DNA of 22,863 bases from an uncultured Lachnospiraceae bacterium (GTDB taxonomy: Bacteria > Bacillota > Clostridia > Lachnospirales > Lachnospiraceae): contig CAJUQZ010000020.1 of NCBI GenBank assembly GCA_910588755.1, positions 1 to 22,863 of the forward strand. The letters run 5' to 3'. The notes under the pieces are model-generated. The model did no database searches. It saw only the letters and a list, made by a program, of their open reading frames with translations, and was not told the DNA's origin. The position numbers were made by a program, and so were the translations under genes. Positions 7,776 to 16,249 of this stretch are shown piece after piece (positions within the stretch are counted from its first letter, which is position 1; each line of letters starts with the position of its first letter).

Positions 7776-10331
7776 CTAGTATCCTCTAATCATCGTATAA
7801 CCAATATATCCGTCATCATACGCCTGTATCTGTGTCTGTGTGTCATTTCCGCCAAGAAACATGTCCAACATATAGTCCGGCACCACTACCATATCCAGCT
7901 TTGCCTTGCAGGTTACTTTTACAGCCGTATAAGCATCCGACATTTTAAAGTCGAGCGGTGCGCTTAATGTATCCTCTTTGTTCTGGCTCTGGTTGACATT
8001 GAGCGTAATCAAATCCGAGGTCCGTCTGGTAACTGTATCCGAGCTTACGCACACGAAAAGCAGTACACGCAGATAATCCTCATATGACATCTTTATCTCA
8101 ATCCGCTTTGCAGCCGGTTTTTCCGTGGAGGGCTTCTCTAGGGATAATTCTCCTGTGGAAGGCTTGTCTAAAGAAACCTTTCCTGTAGAAGGGCTTTCTG
8201 TCTCCCCTCCTGATATGGGGCCTAATAAATCCGTCAGCATATTCCGGCACGTCAGGTCTTCAAGCCGCGACTTGAACAACAGTACGTCTTCCCTGTTTTT
8301 TAACATTTTCCAGTCCTCTACGGTCTCTAATGCCGCCACGGCCGTGCGCAGCGCGGCGCTGACTGCCACCTTCACAAAGGGCGCCGCAAATGCGCCGATT
8401 CCTGTTGCAGTCACAGCCTCTGCCGCCGCTGTCGAAATTCTTGATATTGTTGTATTGATCTCCTTGATCGTGTATGTGGAGATAAAATTCATCGTCATCC
8501 GCACACCGCAAATCGTATTTCTTGCCGCTGCCAGATTTTTCTCGGACTCCCTGTGCCCCCCGTAAATATACTCCAGCTCAGCGCCATAAAGATAATTGAT
8601 ATTTTTGGACATAGGCGCTTTATTTAGATTTTTTTCTACGATCGTTTTCGTCTCCTTGCTGCCGTCTTCTAATTGCTTTACCTCTATTCCAGTTACCCTG
8701 CTCGAGAACATTCCAAAGTCATATTCTGTCATGAGGAATTTATCATAAACTGCCGCTGCCGCATCCCCTGCGTTGCTAAAGGAAAAGCCGCCTTCAAAAT
8801 AATCCAGAAAGCTTGGCACCGTCCCCGCTGACTCACAGCCCTTTAATTCAGCCATCACATCATTTGGGATTGATCTTGCCTCTGTATCCTCATCTTCCTC
8901 GCTGATCCCGTTAACCGCGTCATCTGTCTTTCCGTTTGCCGCATCTTTTTTCTCATCCGCACTCTTTTTATTGCTGTCACTGGCACTGGTACTATACAAT
9001 TTCTGCAGTTCTGTATACAGCGTTCCCTCCCCCTCTGGTATCTCCCACCATTTTATCTTATTGATGTCTGACTCGCTGCTTACCCAGTAGACATTTCCCT
9101 CTATGTCTCCACTGATAATATCCTCTGCAATCACATTCAGCGCCTTATAATTATCATACCCATTGTATACCAGGCCATGAAAATATGCCTTGTTATCTGT
9201 ATTGTTCTGCTTATTATTCTGTTCATCCTCCTTGTCGCAGATTTCCTGAAACCTGCCGCTAAAGTTCTGAAGCGTGCGCATTTCCTTTATGTCCTGCTCG
9301 ATTCCTTCCCGGACGTCCTCAGAGGCATTTGCCAGCTTTCCATCTAATACCTTGAGCTTTTCCTCCACTTCACTGATCCCTTTTTCAATCTCCTTTGCAG
9401 ACTTCCGCAGGGCATCAATTGTCCCTGGAATTTTTTTGAACAAATCCTTGTCAAGCAGCTTCACCACCGCTTCTGACTTCGGATCAATTTTCTCTTTCAT
9501 TTCTGTCCTGTAGGCACCCACGTCAACATACTGTTCTGCCAGATTTTTGGTATCTTCACTGACTGGTTTATTTTCCGCCTCCAGGCGCTCCTTCTCCGCC
9601 TTAGCTGCAACAATGCTGTCCTCATTCTCCAAAAAGTTCAGATAATCCGCATAACCGCTGCTGGAATAAATATCATCCAGCACACTGCCATACGCGCCAA
9701 CTGCGGTCTTTAACTCCTTTAAGTACTGCTCGTACGCCTTTAAGTCAACCAGCAGCTTATAGTACGTCTCAATCTCCCCTAGCACCTTTTCACTGCCATC
9801 CCCAACATCCTTGACCGCTGATATTGCCTCATTGTCATTTTGCATGTTCTTGAATCCATCGATCATGTCAAAGACACCCGTCTCATCCAGAACCTGCTCG
9901 ACAACGCGAAACTCCATATAATCAGCCACCTGTGTCATGAGTACATTCGAATTAGAAAACGAGGCGTCTTCTATATTTTCATATTCAAAGGAAACATCCG
10001 CATCACCAAAAAACATCGCTCCTGACAGTTCACTTCTGTTTCCATTGGGTTTAAAGGAGTATCCGATATACTCCGCATATTCTTCGATCGCCGCCAAGCC
10101 ATCTTCATTTTGTGTCACCGCAAAAAGCCCATACAGCTCCTTTAAAACATTATCATACTCGCTTAGTATCACCTCGCCATACGAATCAGAAGCAAACGCT
10201 ACCTGTACCGCAAAGAGCTTTAACCTTGCCATATCCACCATGATTCCCGTTATCACCACAACCGGAACCATAATCAGTACCACAAATACAGTGATGACAC
10301 CATTCATATTTTTTCTAAGCTTATCAAACAT
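7776..10331 (-). CDS. Large TadG-like pilus-associated protein (DUF5702-like)
   Basis: About 851 residues from the ATG at 10331. The N-terminus MNGVITVFVVLIMVPVVVI (from residue 9) is the TadE/G-type hydrophobic segment, without the Glu at +5. It is followed by a very large outside region: long heptad-like helices (about 200-340, rich in Glu and Lys), a linker with the Pro-Ser-Thr repeats at about 705-730, and a C-terminal beta-rich part. The family resembles clostridial DUF5702 proteins (from memory). Likely role: minor pilin or tip/adhesion protein of the Tad pilus, held by one helix. The start is uncertain: the ATG at 10331 has GAGG 12 bases upstream, while an ATG at 10379 gives a longer protein; the frame opens at 10442. 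It follows the TadE-like gene closely. Confidence 0.8.
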   Translation of the reverse strand: MFDKLRKNMNGVITVFVVLIMVPVVVITGIMVDMARLKLFAVQVAFASDSYGEVILSEYDNVLKELYGLFAVTQNEDGLAAIEEYAEYIGYSFKPNGNRSELSGAMFFGDADVSFEYENIEDASFSNSNVLMTQVADYMEFRVVEQVLDETGVFDMIDGFKNMQNDNEAISAVKDVGDGSEKVLGEIETYYKLLVDLKAYEQYLKELKTAVGAYGSVLDDIYSSSGYADYLNFLENEDSIVAAKAEKERLEAENKPVSEDTKNLAEQYVDVGAYRTEMKEKIDPKSEAVVKLLDKDLFKKIPGTIDALRKSAKEIEKGISEVEEKLKVLDGKLANASEDVREGIEQDIKEMRTLQNFSGRFQEICDKEDEQNNKQNNTDNKAYFHGLVYNGYDNYKALNVIAEDIISGDIEGNVYWVSSESDINKIKWWEIPEGEGTLYTELQKLYSTSASDSNKKSADEKKDAANGKTDDAVNGISEEDEDTEARSIPNDVMAELKGCESAGTVPSFLDYFEGGFSFSNAGDAAAAVYDKFLMTEYDFGMFSSRVTGIEVKQLEDGSKETKTIVEKNLNKAPMSKNINYLYGAELEYIYGGHRESEKNLAAARNTICGVRMTMNFISTYTIKEINTTISRISTAAAEAVTATGIGAFAAPFVKVAVSAALRTAVAALETVEDWKMLKNREDVLLFKSRLEDLTCRNMLTDLLGPISGGETESPSTGKVSLDKPSTGELSLEKPSTEKPAAKRIEIKMSYEDYLRVLLFVCVSSDTVTRRTSDLITLNVNQSQNKEDTLSAPLDFKMSDAYTAVKVTCKAKLDMVVVPDYMLDMFLGGNDTQTQIQAYDDGYIGYTMIRGY
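8121..8200. repeat. 30-bp imperfect tandem repeat in the TadG-like gene
   Basis: Units at 8121-8150, 8151-8180 and 8181-8200 (partial) share TCC.GTGGA.GGCTT.TCTA. They encode the ten-residue units PSTGKVSLDK, PSTGELSLEK and PSTEKPAAKR: a flexible, Ser/Thr/Pro-rich spacer typical of surface proteins and a possible site of length variation or glycosylation. Confidence 0.8.
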
Positions 10332-10398
10332 TTGTATACAAATCCTCACTTTATCGAAAGTTTGTTCTAAACCCGGCATTCTGCAAATCACTCTCACA

Positions 10399-11064
10399 TT
10401 AATTAAATAGACAATCACGCATTTTGTTGTAAACCTCTCCAACCTTTGATGCGATCTTCCCGGCTATCTCACCGACTTTTGTATCCTCCAGAATGTCTAT
10501 GGCATAATCCGTATTCCGTATCAGCTCGTCATGATCAACCGCCGCCACCCGCATTGCCGCTTGGAGCTTCACGTCACTGCCGATTCCGATTATTGAAAGG
10601 TCAATTGGAAACTGGAGCGTCTGTTGTGCAGTCACACGTATTTCTTTGAATAAAATGTAATTGGAATAATTGATGGTTAAATCAATATTTTCTTTATATA
10701 TCAGATTTTTTTCTATAATAGATTTGAAATATTTCTCAAATTCCGCATTGCTTAATTTTTTATCCGAGACTCCGAATTTCTTATATGGGTTTAACGGCTG
10801 ATCCGCCAGATAGCTGTTTCCCTGTGCAATGGCGCTATTCTCCCCGGTTGTATATGTAATCTCTGCATTCTGTACTATGTAATTATCTGTCAGCGTGTTC
10901 TTAAAATATACAACCGAGGTCTCAAGCGCTGATTGAAGCAATGCTTTCTGACAGATAAAGATGGAGGCATACAGAAGAAATATGACGCAGAAAATCGCTA
11001 TTGGTAATATAATCGTGGCTTCTACTACTACATCACCCTGTTCCTTTTTGTCATTGTATCCCAT
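10399..11064 (-). CDS. tadE: TadE-like pseudopilin
   Basis: A 221-residue protein with a short polar leader (MGYNDKKEQG) directly followed by DVVVEATIILPIAIFCVIF, a textbook TadE N-terminus: processing Gly, Glu at +5, then a hydrophobic helix. The remaining 180 residues form the outside domain. GGAGG lies 7 bases before the ATG. It comes directly after the Flp1-like pilin gene and just before the large TadG-like gene. TadE proteins are processed by the A24 peptidase and are needed for Flp pilus assembly, probably as minor pilins. Confident at family level. Confidence 0.87.
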   Translation of the reverse strand: MGYNDKKEQGDVVVEATIILPIAIFCVIFLLYASIFICQKALLQSALETSVVYFKNTLTDNYIVQNAEITYTTGENSAIAQGNSYLADQPLNPYKKFGVSDKKLSNAEFEKYFKSIIEKNLIYKENIDLTINYSNYILFKEIRVTAQQTLQFPIDLSIIGIGSDVKLQAAMRVAAVDHDELIRNTDYAIDILEDTKVGEIAGKIASKVGEVYNKMRDCLFN

Positions 11065-11133
11065 CGTAAAACCTCCAAATTTATCTTTTGAAAATTACCA
11101 GACAAACCAGCGCAAGCTGCCAAACCTGTTACA

Positions 11134-11388
11134 TCAGCCGCCTCCGCCCAAGTTCCCTGGTTCTGGTAATGTAGTTGCTTTGCCACTGATCTTGCCCCAT
11201 AATGTTTTCATCAAATCCTGCAGGGAAGACCAAAATGCGGCAATCAGTAACACAACAATCAGAACCAGTATGATTGTCGCAACCACATTGGAAACGCCGT
11301 GTTCCTCAGCAAAGAAATCCTTTATATTTTCCTTGCATTTCCACATGCGGACCTGCGCACGGATTACCATGCTATCTAATATGTCCAT
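11134..11388 (-). CDS. flp: Flp1-like pilin, probable major subunit
   Basis: An 84-residue protein: cytoplasmic leader of about 30 residues, then FFAEEHG followed by VSNVVATIILVLIVVLLIAA (hydrophobic helix), then a short tail ending in four Gly. Size, single helix and position between tadC and tadE make it the best pilin candidate. The ATG at 11388 has AGGAG 10 bases upstream; an earlier in-frame ATG at 11409 lacks one. Unlike the two TadE-type pseudopilins, no Glu is found at +5 after the presumed cleavage Gly (Val is there), which recalls archaeal-type pilins more than classical Flp. No second pilin gene is visible, so this would be the main subunit (inference). Confidence 0.75.
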   Translation of the reverse strand: MDILDSMVIRAQVRMWKCKENIKDFFAEEHGVSNVVATIILVLIVVLLIAAFWSSLQDLMKTLWGKISGKATTLPEPGNLGGGG

Positions 11389-11424
11389 GCTCTGCACTCT
11401 CCTTTGCATTTATTTATATTAAAC

Positions 11425-12522
11425 CTATATGCCCAAATTGAAGCCTGACATAACAGGAATAATAATCACCACAAGCACCCCCACAAACATGATCATTGTC
11501 GGGACAAAAAGCTTTGTCTGTACCTTGTCCGCCATCCGTCTTGACGAATGCTTCTTTTCAAGCCAGCACTCATCATTGAGATTTTTCAGGTCGTCCGACA
11601 AATTGGCATTTCCCGAGCTAAAGCTTTTCGAGATGATTGTCACCAGCTTGTCGATATATTTATTGCTGCATCTGCCCTGCAGACGGGTGAGCGCCCCTTC
11701 TAGCGACACGGACTGGCTGCTCTCCTTCACCACTGTGGCAAACTCCTGGTATATCAGTCCCTCCCCGCTCACAGAGACCTGTTCCATCGCCCTGCTGATA
11801 TTCATTCCCGACAGCAGCAGCAATACCAGCTTTGATATCACATTTGGAAGCTCCCTGTCTATTTCCTCTTTTCTGACTGCCGCTTTATTCTTTAATGCAT
11901 CAAGCGGCAAATAACCTGCAACTGCCATTGCCGCCAACACGACAGCCCCTGCAACAAGCGAGATCCCCGTTTCCTTTCCTGTGAGCTTCATCAGCAGAAA
12001 CACAAAGCTTCCAAGCATGGCTCCCACATATAGATAGGAAACGACTGACGAAAAGATGTAATAGGAATAAATCATGGAATTTTTCTTTCCATTTGTCTCC
12101 TGTCCGCGCTCAAGCTCTATATATCCGGACTGTTCGCAGCTCATCATCAGTTCCCTGAGCATACTGCTTTCCGCGTCAAGTCCAATCAGGGCACAGAATC
12201 TGTATCCGACCAATGGCAGCAAATCTATCATTCCGATTTCTTTTCCCGACAGATATGCTTCTTCCTTTTTGGCATACGCCTCGATCTGTTTCTTGTCCGC
12301 CTTTTTCTTTTTCTCTATTTTTTTCTCACTGTAAATATGATATTTTTCATTTTTATGTATGTAATCCCTGCACTTCTCGAGCAGGTCGATTTTCGAAAGT
12401 CTGTTCTGCCATGCCTTTGATATCACGATCTCCACTATCAAATCCTGTTTACTTCCTGCCAGGCAGCCCAGAAAAAATACCGCCAGCACTGTCAGGAGCA
12501 CCGCAGCTATTATGACTATCAT
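11425..12522 (-). CDS. tadC: TadC-like inner-membrane platform protein
   Basis: A 365-residue membrane protein of the type II secretion F (T2SSF) fold. It has an N-terminal helix (about 2-24), a cytoplasmic Lys-rich stretch with heptads (KKIEKKKKADKKQIEAYAKK), two central helices, the cytoplasmic F-domain around SKLVLLLLSGMNISRAMEQV, and a final helix (VPTMIMFVGVLVVIIIPVM). TadB and TadC form the platform on which the ATPase acts to polymerise the pilin. A GGGGGG-containing ribosome site lies 5-6 bases before the ATG, and the gene starts 20 bases after the tadB stop. Confidence 0.87.
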   Translation of the reverse strand: MIVIIAAVLLTVLAVFFLGCLAGSKQDLIVEIVISKAWQNRLSKIDLLEKCRDYIHKNEKYHIYSEKKIEKKKKADKKQIEAYAKKEEAYLSGKEIGMIDLLPLVGYRFCALIGLDAESSMLRELMMSCEQSGYIELERGQETNGKKNSMIYSYYIFSSVVSYLYVGAMLGSFVFLLMKLTGKETGISLVAGAVVLAAMAVAGYLPLDALKNKAAVRKEEIDRELPNVISKLVLLLLSGMNISRAMEQVSVSGEGLIYQEFATVVKESSQSVSLEGALTRLQGRCSNKYIDKLVTIISKSFSSGNANLSDDLKNLNDECWLEKKHSSRRMADKVQTKLFVPTMIMFVGVLVVIIIPVMSGFNLGI

Positions 12523-12542
12523 ATAATCCCCCCTATACCTAT

Positions 12543-13307
12543 CTACACCTCTATATCTACAGCCTTCGTCGCAAGCACATAGGATATTCCAAGCGCCGCA
12601 ACGCCAACCGTAGCCGCCGCGCGTCCGGGCATTGTCGTAAACAGGGAATCCAGAAACCCACTTCCCATCGCGGACATCGCAAGAACAATGATAACCGGCA
12701 TCACAAGCATGGTATACGCCTCTGATTTCGCTGATGAAATCACGGTCTCAACCTCCTGCGTAATCTCTAACTTGTCCCTGATAATATCGTGCGTCTGACG
12801 GATAATGTAGCTAAAATCGCTGCTCTTTCCATCAATTGTCTCATAGATGGTCGCAAAGCTCTTGATATCATCCACTTCGCTTCTTTCTCCAAGCTCCCGA
12901 AAGCCATCCTTCATCGGAATGCCCGCCCGTTCATAATCGCTGATAATCAACGCAATCTCTTTCACAATATCTGTCTTATCATTGAACATCATCTTCAGCT
13001 CATGCAGGGAATCCTTGATTGCGTTTTCCATTGACCGCCCGCTTCCCCCGCTGACGGAAATCGTGATAATTTCAAGGAAGTCCTTAAACTGCACGCGCAG
13101 TCTGTTCTGTCGCTTCTTCACGACGGACTTCGCATAAAATTTTTCCTGGAAGATGGCAATGATGGCCCCGCCTGCCACAGAGACCAAAATATTATGATAA
13201 TAAATAAACAAAATGACGCTGATTATTGCTGTAAACACAAGATATGCCGCCAGATGCTGCATCCTTGTCATATTACATTCATAATATTTAATTCTTATCT
13301 TTTCCAT
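12543..13307 (-). CDS. tadB: TadB-like inner-membrane platform protein
   Basis: A 254-residue protein with a T2SSF domain: two N-terminal helices (about 17-48), the cytoplasmic F-domain with FLEIITISVSGGSGRSMENA and the later DYERAGIPMKDGF, then two C-terminal helices (MLVMPVIIVLAMSAMGSGFL and a second). It partners with TadC. The ATG at 13307 lies inside the end of tadA (20-base overlap) and follows a weak AAGGGCGGGG site, so translation is probably coupled to tadA; an open frame to 13364 exists but has no better start. Length is a little short for the family, mainly at the N-terminus. Confidence 0.87.
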   Translation of the reverse strand: MEKIRIKYYECNMTRMQHLAAYLVFTAIISVILFIYYHNILVSVAGGAIIAIFQEKFYAKSVVKKRQNRLRVQFKDFLEIITISVSGGSGRSMENAIKDSLHELKMMFNDKTDIVKEIALIISDYERAGIPMKDGFRELGERSEVDDIKSFATIYETIDGKSSDFSYIIRQTHDIIRDKLEITQEVETVISSAKSEAYTMLVMPVIIVLAMSAMGSGFLDSLFTTMPGRAAATVGVAALGISYVLATKAVDIEV

Positions 13308-14616
13308 TTGCTTCCCCGCCCTTCTTCTTATCCTCCAAAAAGTCATAGATGCCCGCAAGCACAAACTTATCCTGATTCATAATAGGGTTTTTCGTTCTTT
13401 TCAGCGCCCCTGAAACCTTTTTGAGCGTGGTATGCTCATCCTCCTCAAACTTATAGATTGGGTTTAAGATTACCTTCCCGTCCCTATACTCTACAACCTC
13501 GCAGACCTCCATCACTTTCCTCGTAAAATCCCTCAGCCTAGACAGATGGACAATATAGTCCACCGCGGAGGCAATCTGCATTCGTATCGCTTCAAGCGGC
13601 AAATCAGCGCTTCCAGTCAAAACCATCGTCTCTAGCCTGCTAATCATACCTTCCGGTGAGTTTGCATGGCCCGTCGAGAGGCTTCCGTCATGCCCGGTAT
13701 TCATTGCCTGGAGCATATCAAGTGCCTCCTCCCCACGCACCTCTCCCACGACAATACGGTCAGGACGCATTCGCAGCGACGCCTTGATCAGATCTCGTAT
13801 GGTAATCTCATTTGCCTCCTTGGAGTTTGCCTTTTTTGTCTCCATTCTGACAAGGTTTGGTATGTTCTTAATCTGAAGCTCCGCGGAATCCTCAATTGTG
13901 ATCACGCGCTCCCACGGCTGTATGTAGTTTGACAGGGCATTCAAGAAAGTCGTCTTCCCACTGCCTGTTCCGCCGCACACAAACACATTATGCCTTGACC
14001 GCACCACTTTTTCTAGAAATTCCGCAACCTCGGGTGTGATGGAGCCATATTGCAAGAGCTTCTCAATGGTCATAGGATTCTTGGAAAATCTTCTGATAGT
14101 AACTGTCGCGCCGCTTAAAGCCACCGGCGGAAAGACGACATGCACACGGGAACCATCCTCCAACCTGGCATCCACAATCGGGTTGCTGGCATCTACAGTA
14201 CGATCCATTGCACTTACAAATTTCTGGACAATTCTGATCAGCTCATCATTGTCCTGAAAATGCTCATCCATACGCATCAGTTCACCGGATTTCTCGATAA
14301 AAATTGTGTCATAGCCGTTTATCATCACCTCGGTAATATCAGGATCCGTAATAATTTTCCCTAAGATCCCAAGCCCCTCCACCGACTCATTGATCGTATA
14401 TTTCAGTACGCCTCTTTCCTTAAAGCTTAATCCCTGATAATACCGGTATACCTCAATATCATTTGTCCTCGCCCATTGTTCACGCTCACTAAGCTTGTCC
14501 TGAATGAGCTGTTCAAACTCTTCCGGGCTGTACTCCCTGATTCTGCTTGCCTCCTGAACAGCCTGTTTTAAGACTGCTACCTCCTGCATAAATAAATTTT
14601 TTCCCATGTCCAACAA
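13288..14616 (-). CDS. tadA: TadA/CpaF-type pilus assembly ATPase
   Basis: A 442-residue cytoplasmic AAA-like secretion ATPase that powers Tad pilus assembly. Walker A is GGTGSGKT (215-222), the Asp-box ITIEDSAEL (239-247), Walker B RIVVGEVRG (287-295) and the His box GHDGSLSTGHAN (308-319). The N-terminal part (about 80-200) includes ITEVMINGYDTIFIEKSG, which matches the CpaF N-domain. I start it at TTG 14616 (AAAGG 5 bases upstream); an in-frame ATG at 14607 is an alternative with poorer spacing. The gene follows tadZ by 56 bases and overlaps tadB. Confidence 0.95.
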   Translation of the reverse strand: MLDMGKNLFMQEVAVLKQAVQEASRIREYSPEEFEQLIQDKLSEREQWARTNDIEVYRYYQGLSFKERGVLKYTINESVEGLGILGKIITDPDITEVMINGYDTIFIEKSGELMRMDEHFQDNDELIRIVQKFVSAMDRTVDASNPIVDARLEDGSRVHVVFPPVALSGATVTIRRFSKNPMTIEKLLQYGSITPEVAEFLEKVVRSRHNVFVCGGTGSGKTTFLNALSNYIQPWERVITIEDSAELQIKNIPNLVRMETKKANSKEANEITIRDLIKASLRMRPDRIVVGEVRGEEALDMLQAMNTGHDGSLSTGHANSPEGMISRLETMVLTGSADLPLEAIRMQIASAVDYIVHLSRLRDFTRKVMEVCEVVEYRDGKVILNPIYKFEEDEHTTLKKVSGALKRTKNPIMNQDKFVLAGIYDFLEDKKKGGEANGKDKN

Positions 14617-14635
14617 CTGTACCTTTCCCGGAATT

Positions 14636-14672
14636 GTTTATCACAATTTTTTATTACATTTTTTTATTACAA
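14636..14672. repeat. AT-rich near-repeat between tadZ and tadA
   Basis: On the coding strand the short gap reads as three related pieces: TTGTAATAAAAAAA, TGTAATAAAAAA and TTGTGATAAACAA. The last can fold with AATTGT (14632-14637) into a 6-bp stem. No clear function; most likely an AT-rich leader that keeps the tadA ribosome site open. Weak. Confidence 0.35.
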
Positions 14673-15713
14673 TTATAATAAAGAACCGATCTGTATACTG
14701 TTCTCCTGTTCGATATCGTTTAACAGGTCATTTTGTAAAATATTTCCATAATTATGTACTATGCCGATTGTCTGTAGCTGCATTAACTCATAGCCTTTTC
14801 TATTCTGCTCCGCAAAATTTTTAATCACACACATGCGCTCTTTTTGTTCATTTACCCATATCTGTTCGTCAAACAATTTCATCTTGACATCTGCATTTTC
14901 ATTGTTTCTCTGAACCAGAACAATTTTATCCGCCGTCTCAAGCACTGTTTTCGTTAATTCATCAATGCAGCTGCCGGTATCAATAATCATATAATCACAC
15001 ACATCACACTGCCGGATCTGGGTTATAACACTTTTTATTTCCTTGCTGCTCACTGCGTCATAATCTACCAGTCTGCCAAAACCCTCCACATAAAAAATTC
15101 CTGCCTCGTTTTCTTTCAATATTCCTTTCAATGTCAGGTGAAAACTGGTGTTTCCATTCAAGGCTTCTACCAACCGGGTAATTCCCTCCTCCTTCACCTG
15201 AAAGTGCAAAGCTGAACTGTTAAACTGTTCTGTTGATAGAAATAAGACTCTTTTATTCATTCCGCAAAGCTTTCTGGCAATTGCCAGCGCGATTGTCGTC
15301 TTTCCGCTTCCACCAATTGGAGAATAAACGGCTATTGCTGTCGCCGTCCCCTTCTGGAAGAAATCCATCCCACTATCATCTGCAAACGCTGCATAACATT
15401 TAAATATTTCTTTATAAATACTGCTTATCCTCTGAAATTTTTGAATTACAGCCATTGTAGGATAATTCTTCCGGTTTTTCGTCTCTTCATCGCATAGGCA
15501 TATGGGCATAATCCCGTCTGGGAAGCTGATTGGCTTCTCCGATACATCCGGATGAAATAGCACAATCTGAAAGGTATTCTGCTCTAGCGCCTGCTCTAGT
15601 GCTTCCTTTCTGGAAAAAACAGCTACGAAAAGCTCGTCGTACTGCTGCAAAACACCTGATAAACGTTCCAAATAGTCAATATCACTGTCTAATATAGCTA
15701 TCTTTATTAACAT
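14673..15713 (-). CDS. tadZ: TadZ/CpaE-like localisation ATPase
   Basis: A 346-residue protein with an atypical receiver-like N-domain (about 1-110, without a clear phospho-acceptor Asp) and a ParA/MinD-like ATPase C-domain with SPIGGSGKTT (Walker A at 134-139) and DYMIIDTGSCIDELTK further on. TadZ proteins place the Tad machine at a site in the cell; the structurally studied TadZ of Eubacterium rectale has this two-domain layout. The residue before GG is Ile, not the signature Lys of the ParA family, so this may not form the usual ATP sandwich. The ATG at 15713 has GGAGG 10 bases upstream, more convincing than the frame's further opening to 15764. First gene of the operon. Confidence 0.88.
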   Translation of the reverse strand: MLIKIAILDSDIDYLERLSGVLQQYDELFVAVFSRKEALEQALEQNTFQIVLFHPDVSEKPISFPDGIMPICLCDEETKNRKNYPTMAVIQKFQRISSIYKEIFKCYAAFADDSGMDFFQKGTATAIAVYSPIGGSGKTTIALAIARKLCGMNKRVLFLSTEQFNSSALHFQVKEEGITRLVEALNGNTSFHLTLKGILKENEAGIFYVEGFGRLVDYDAVSSKEIKSVITQIRQCDVCDYMIIDTGSCIDELTKTVLETADKIVLVQRNNENADVKMKLFDEQIWVNEQKERMCVIKNFAEQNRKGYELMQLQTIGIVHNYGNILQNDLLNDIEQENSIQIGSLL

Positions 15714-15808
15714 TTTAACGAATCCTCCACAACCCAAATGGACTTCATATTCTATTACGACCATTTTTTAACACATTGATTGATGCATAAAATCTTTTCT
15801 ACGACATC

Positions 15809-15838
15809 ATTATAACGATTAAATTAGTCTAATATCAA
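15809..15838 (-). promoter_or_regulatory. tad operon promoter
   Basis: On the minus strand TTGATA (complement of 15833-15838), an 18-base spacer and a perfect TATAAT (complement of 15809-15814). The start would be near 15802, about 88 bases before the tadZ ATG. It is the strongest promoter-like signal in the window and the only obvious one for the twelve-gene tad unit. Confidence 0.75.
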
Positions 15839-15864
15839 CAAAAATTAATAATTATATTAGTAAT
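15823..15864. promoter_or_regulatory. Candidate operator: AT-rich palindromes in the divergent tad/xre region
   Basis: A perfect 5-1-5 palindrome ATTAGTCTAAT (15823-15833) lies in the spacer of the tad promoter. A second, shorter one, ATTAGTAAT (15856-15864), lies just before the rightward -35. They share ATTAGT. CTAATAT (15829-15835) and ATATTAG (15854-15860) also form an inverted pair. In divergent XRE-regulator arrangements such sites usually bind the regulator. The base composition makes chance palindromes easy, so this is a moderate guess. Confidence 0.4.
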
Positions 15865-15894
15865 ATGACAAATTTAATTATTATATGCTATACT
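15865..15894 (+). promoter_or_regulatory. Promoter of the XRE regulator gene
   Basis: ATGACA (15865-15870), an 18-base spacer, then TGCTATACT, an extended -10 with TATACT at 15889-15894. The predicted start near 15901 falls inside the AAGGAG ribosome site (15897-15902), which is a problem: either the message is almost leaderless or the true promoter is further upstream. Confidence 0.5.
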
Positions 15895-15910
15895 AAAAGG
15901 AGTAATGTAC

Positions 15911-16246
15911 ATGGACGAAGATTTTATACGGCAACGAATATCGGAACTGCGTATACAGAAGAACGTGTCAGAATATAAAATGAGCTTAGACTTAGGACAC
16001 AGCAAAAGCTACATCCAGAGCATCTCCTCTGGAAGAGCGCTTCCTTCTATGTCAGAATTTCTCTATATATGTGATTACTTTGAAATCACACCTAAGGATT
16101 TTTTTGATGTGAATGCTGATGAGACACTCAGGATGCATAGATTATATACTTCCGCCAGAGATCTGTCTGGTGAGGATTTGGATGCCTTAATCTTCCTTGC
16201 AACATTTTTAACGAAGAAAAACAAAAAATCACAAATGACAAAATAA
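15911..16246 (+). CDS. XRE-family helix-turn-helix regulator
   Basis: A 111-residue DNA-binding protein. The helix-turn-helix spans about residues 5-65 (RISELRIQKNVSEYKMSLDL then GHSKSYIQSISSGRALPSM), followed by DYFEITPKDFF, the usual XRE ending, and a short helical C-terminal region with a basic tail. It probably controls the divergent tad operon and itself, given its position, and perhaps the next gene. The ATG at 15911 has AAGGAG 8 bases upstream, better than the ATG at 15905 (2 bases). Ligand or partner unknown. Confidence 0.85.
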   Translation: MDEDFIRQRISELRIQKNVSEYKMSLDLGHSKSYIQSISSGRALPSMSEFLYICDYFEITPKDFFDVNADETLRMHRLYTSARDLSGEDLDALIFLATFLTKKNKKSQMTK

Positions 16247-16249
16247 TAG

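Noticed and set aside
11098..11133. Small hairpin (CAGC gcaa GCTG) between the pilin and tadE genes as an attenuator
   Set aside because: Only a 4-bp stem with no T run after it; not enough for a terminator or processing site.
14632..14660. AATTGT...ACAATT stem followed by T's on the plus strand as a terminator
   Set aside because: No rightward gene ends there, and the stem is weak and AT-only.
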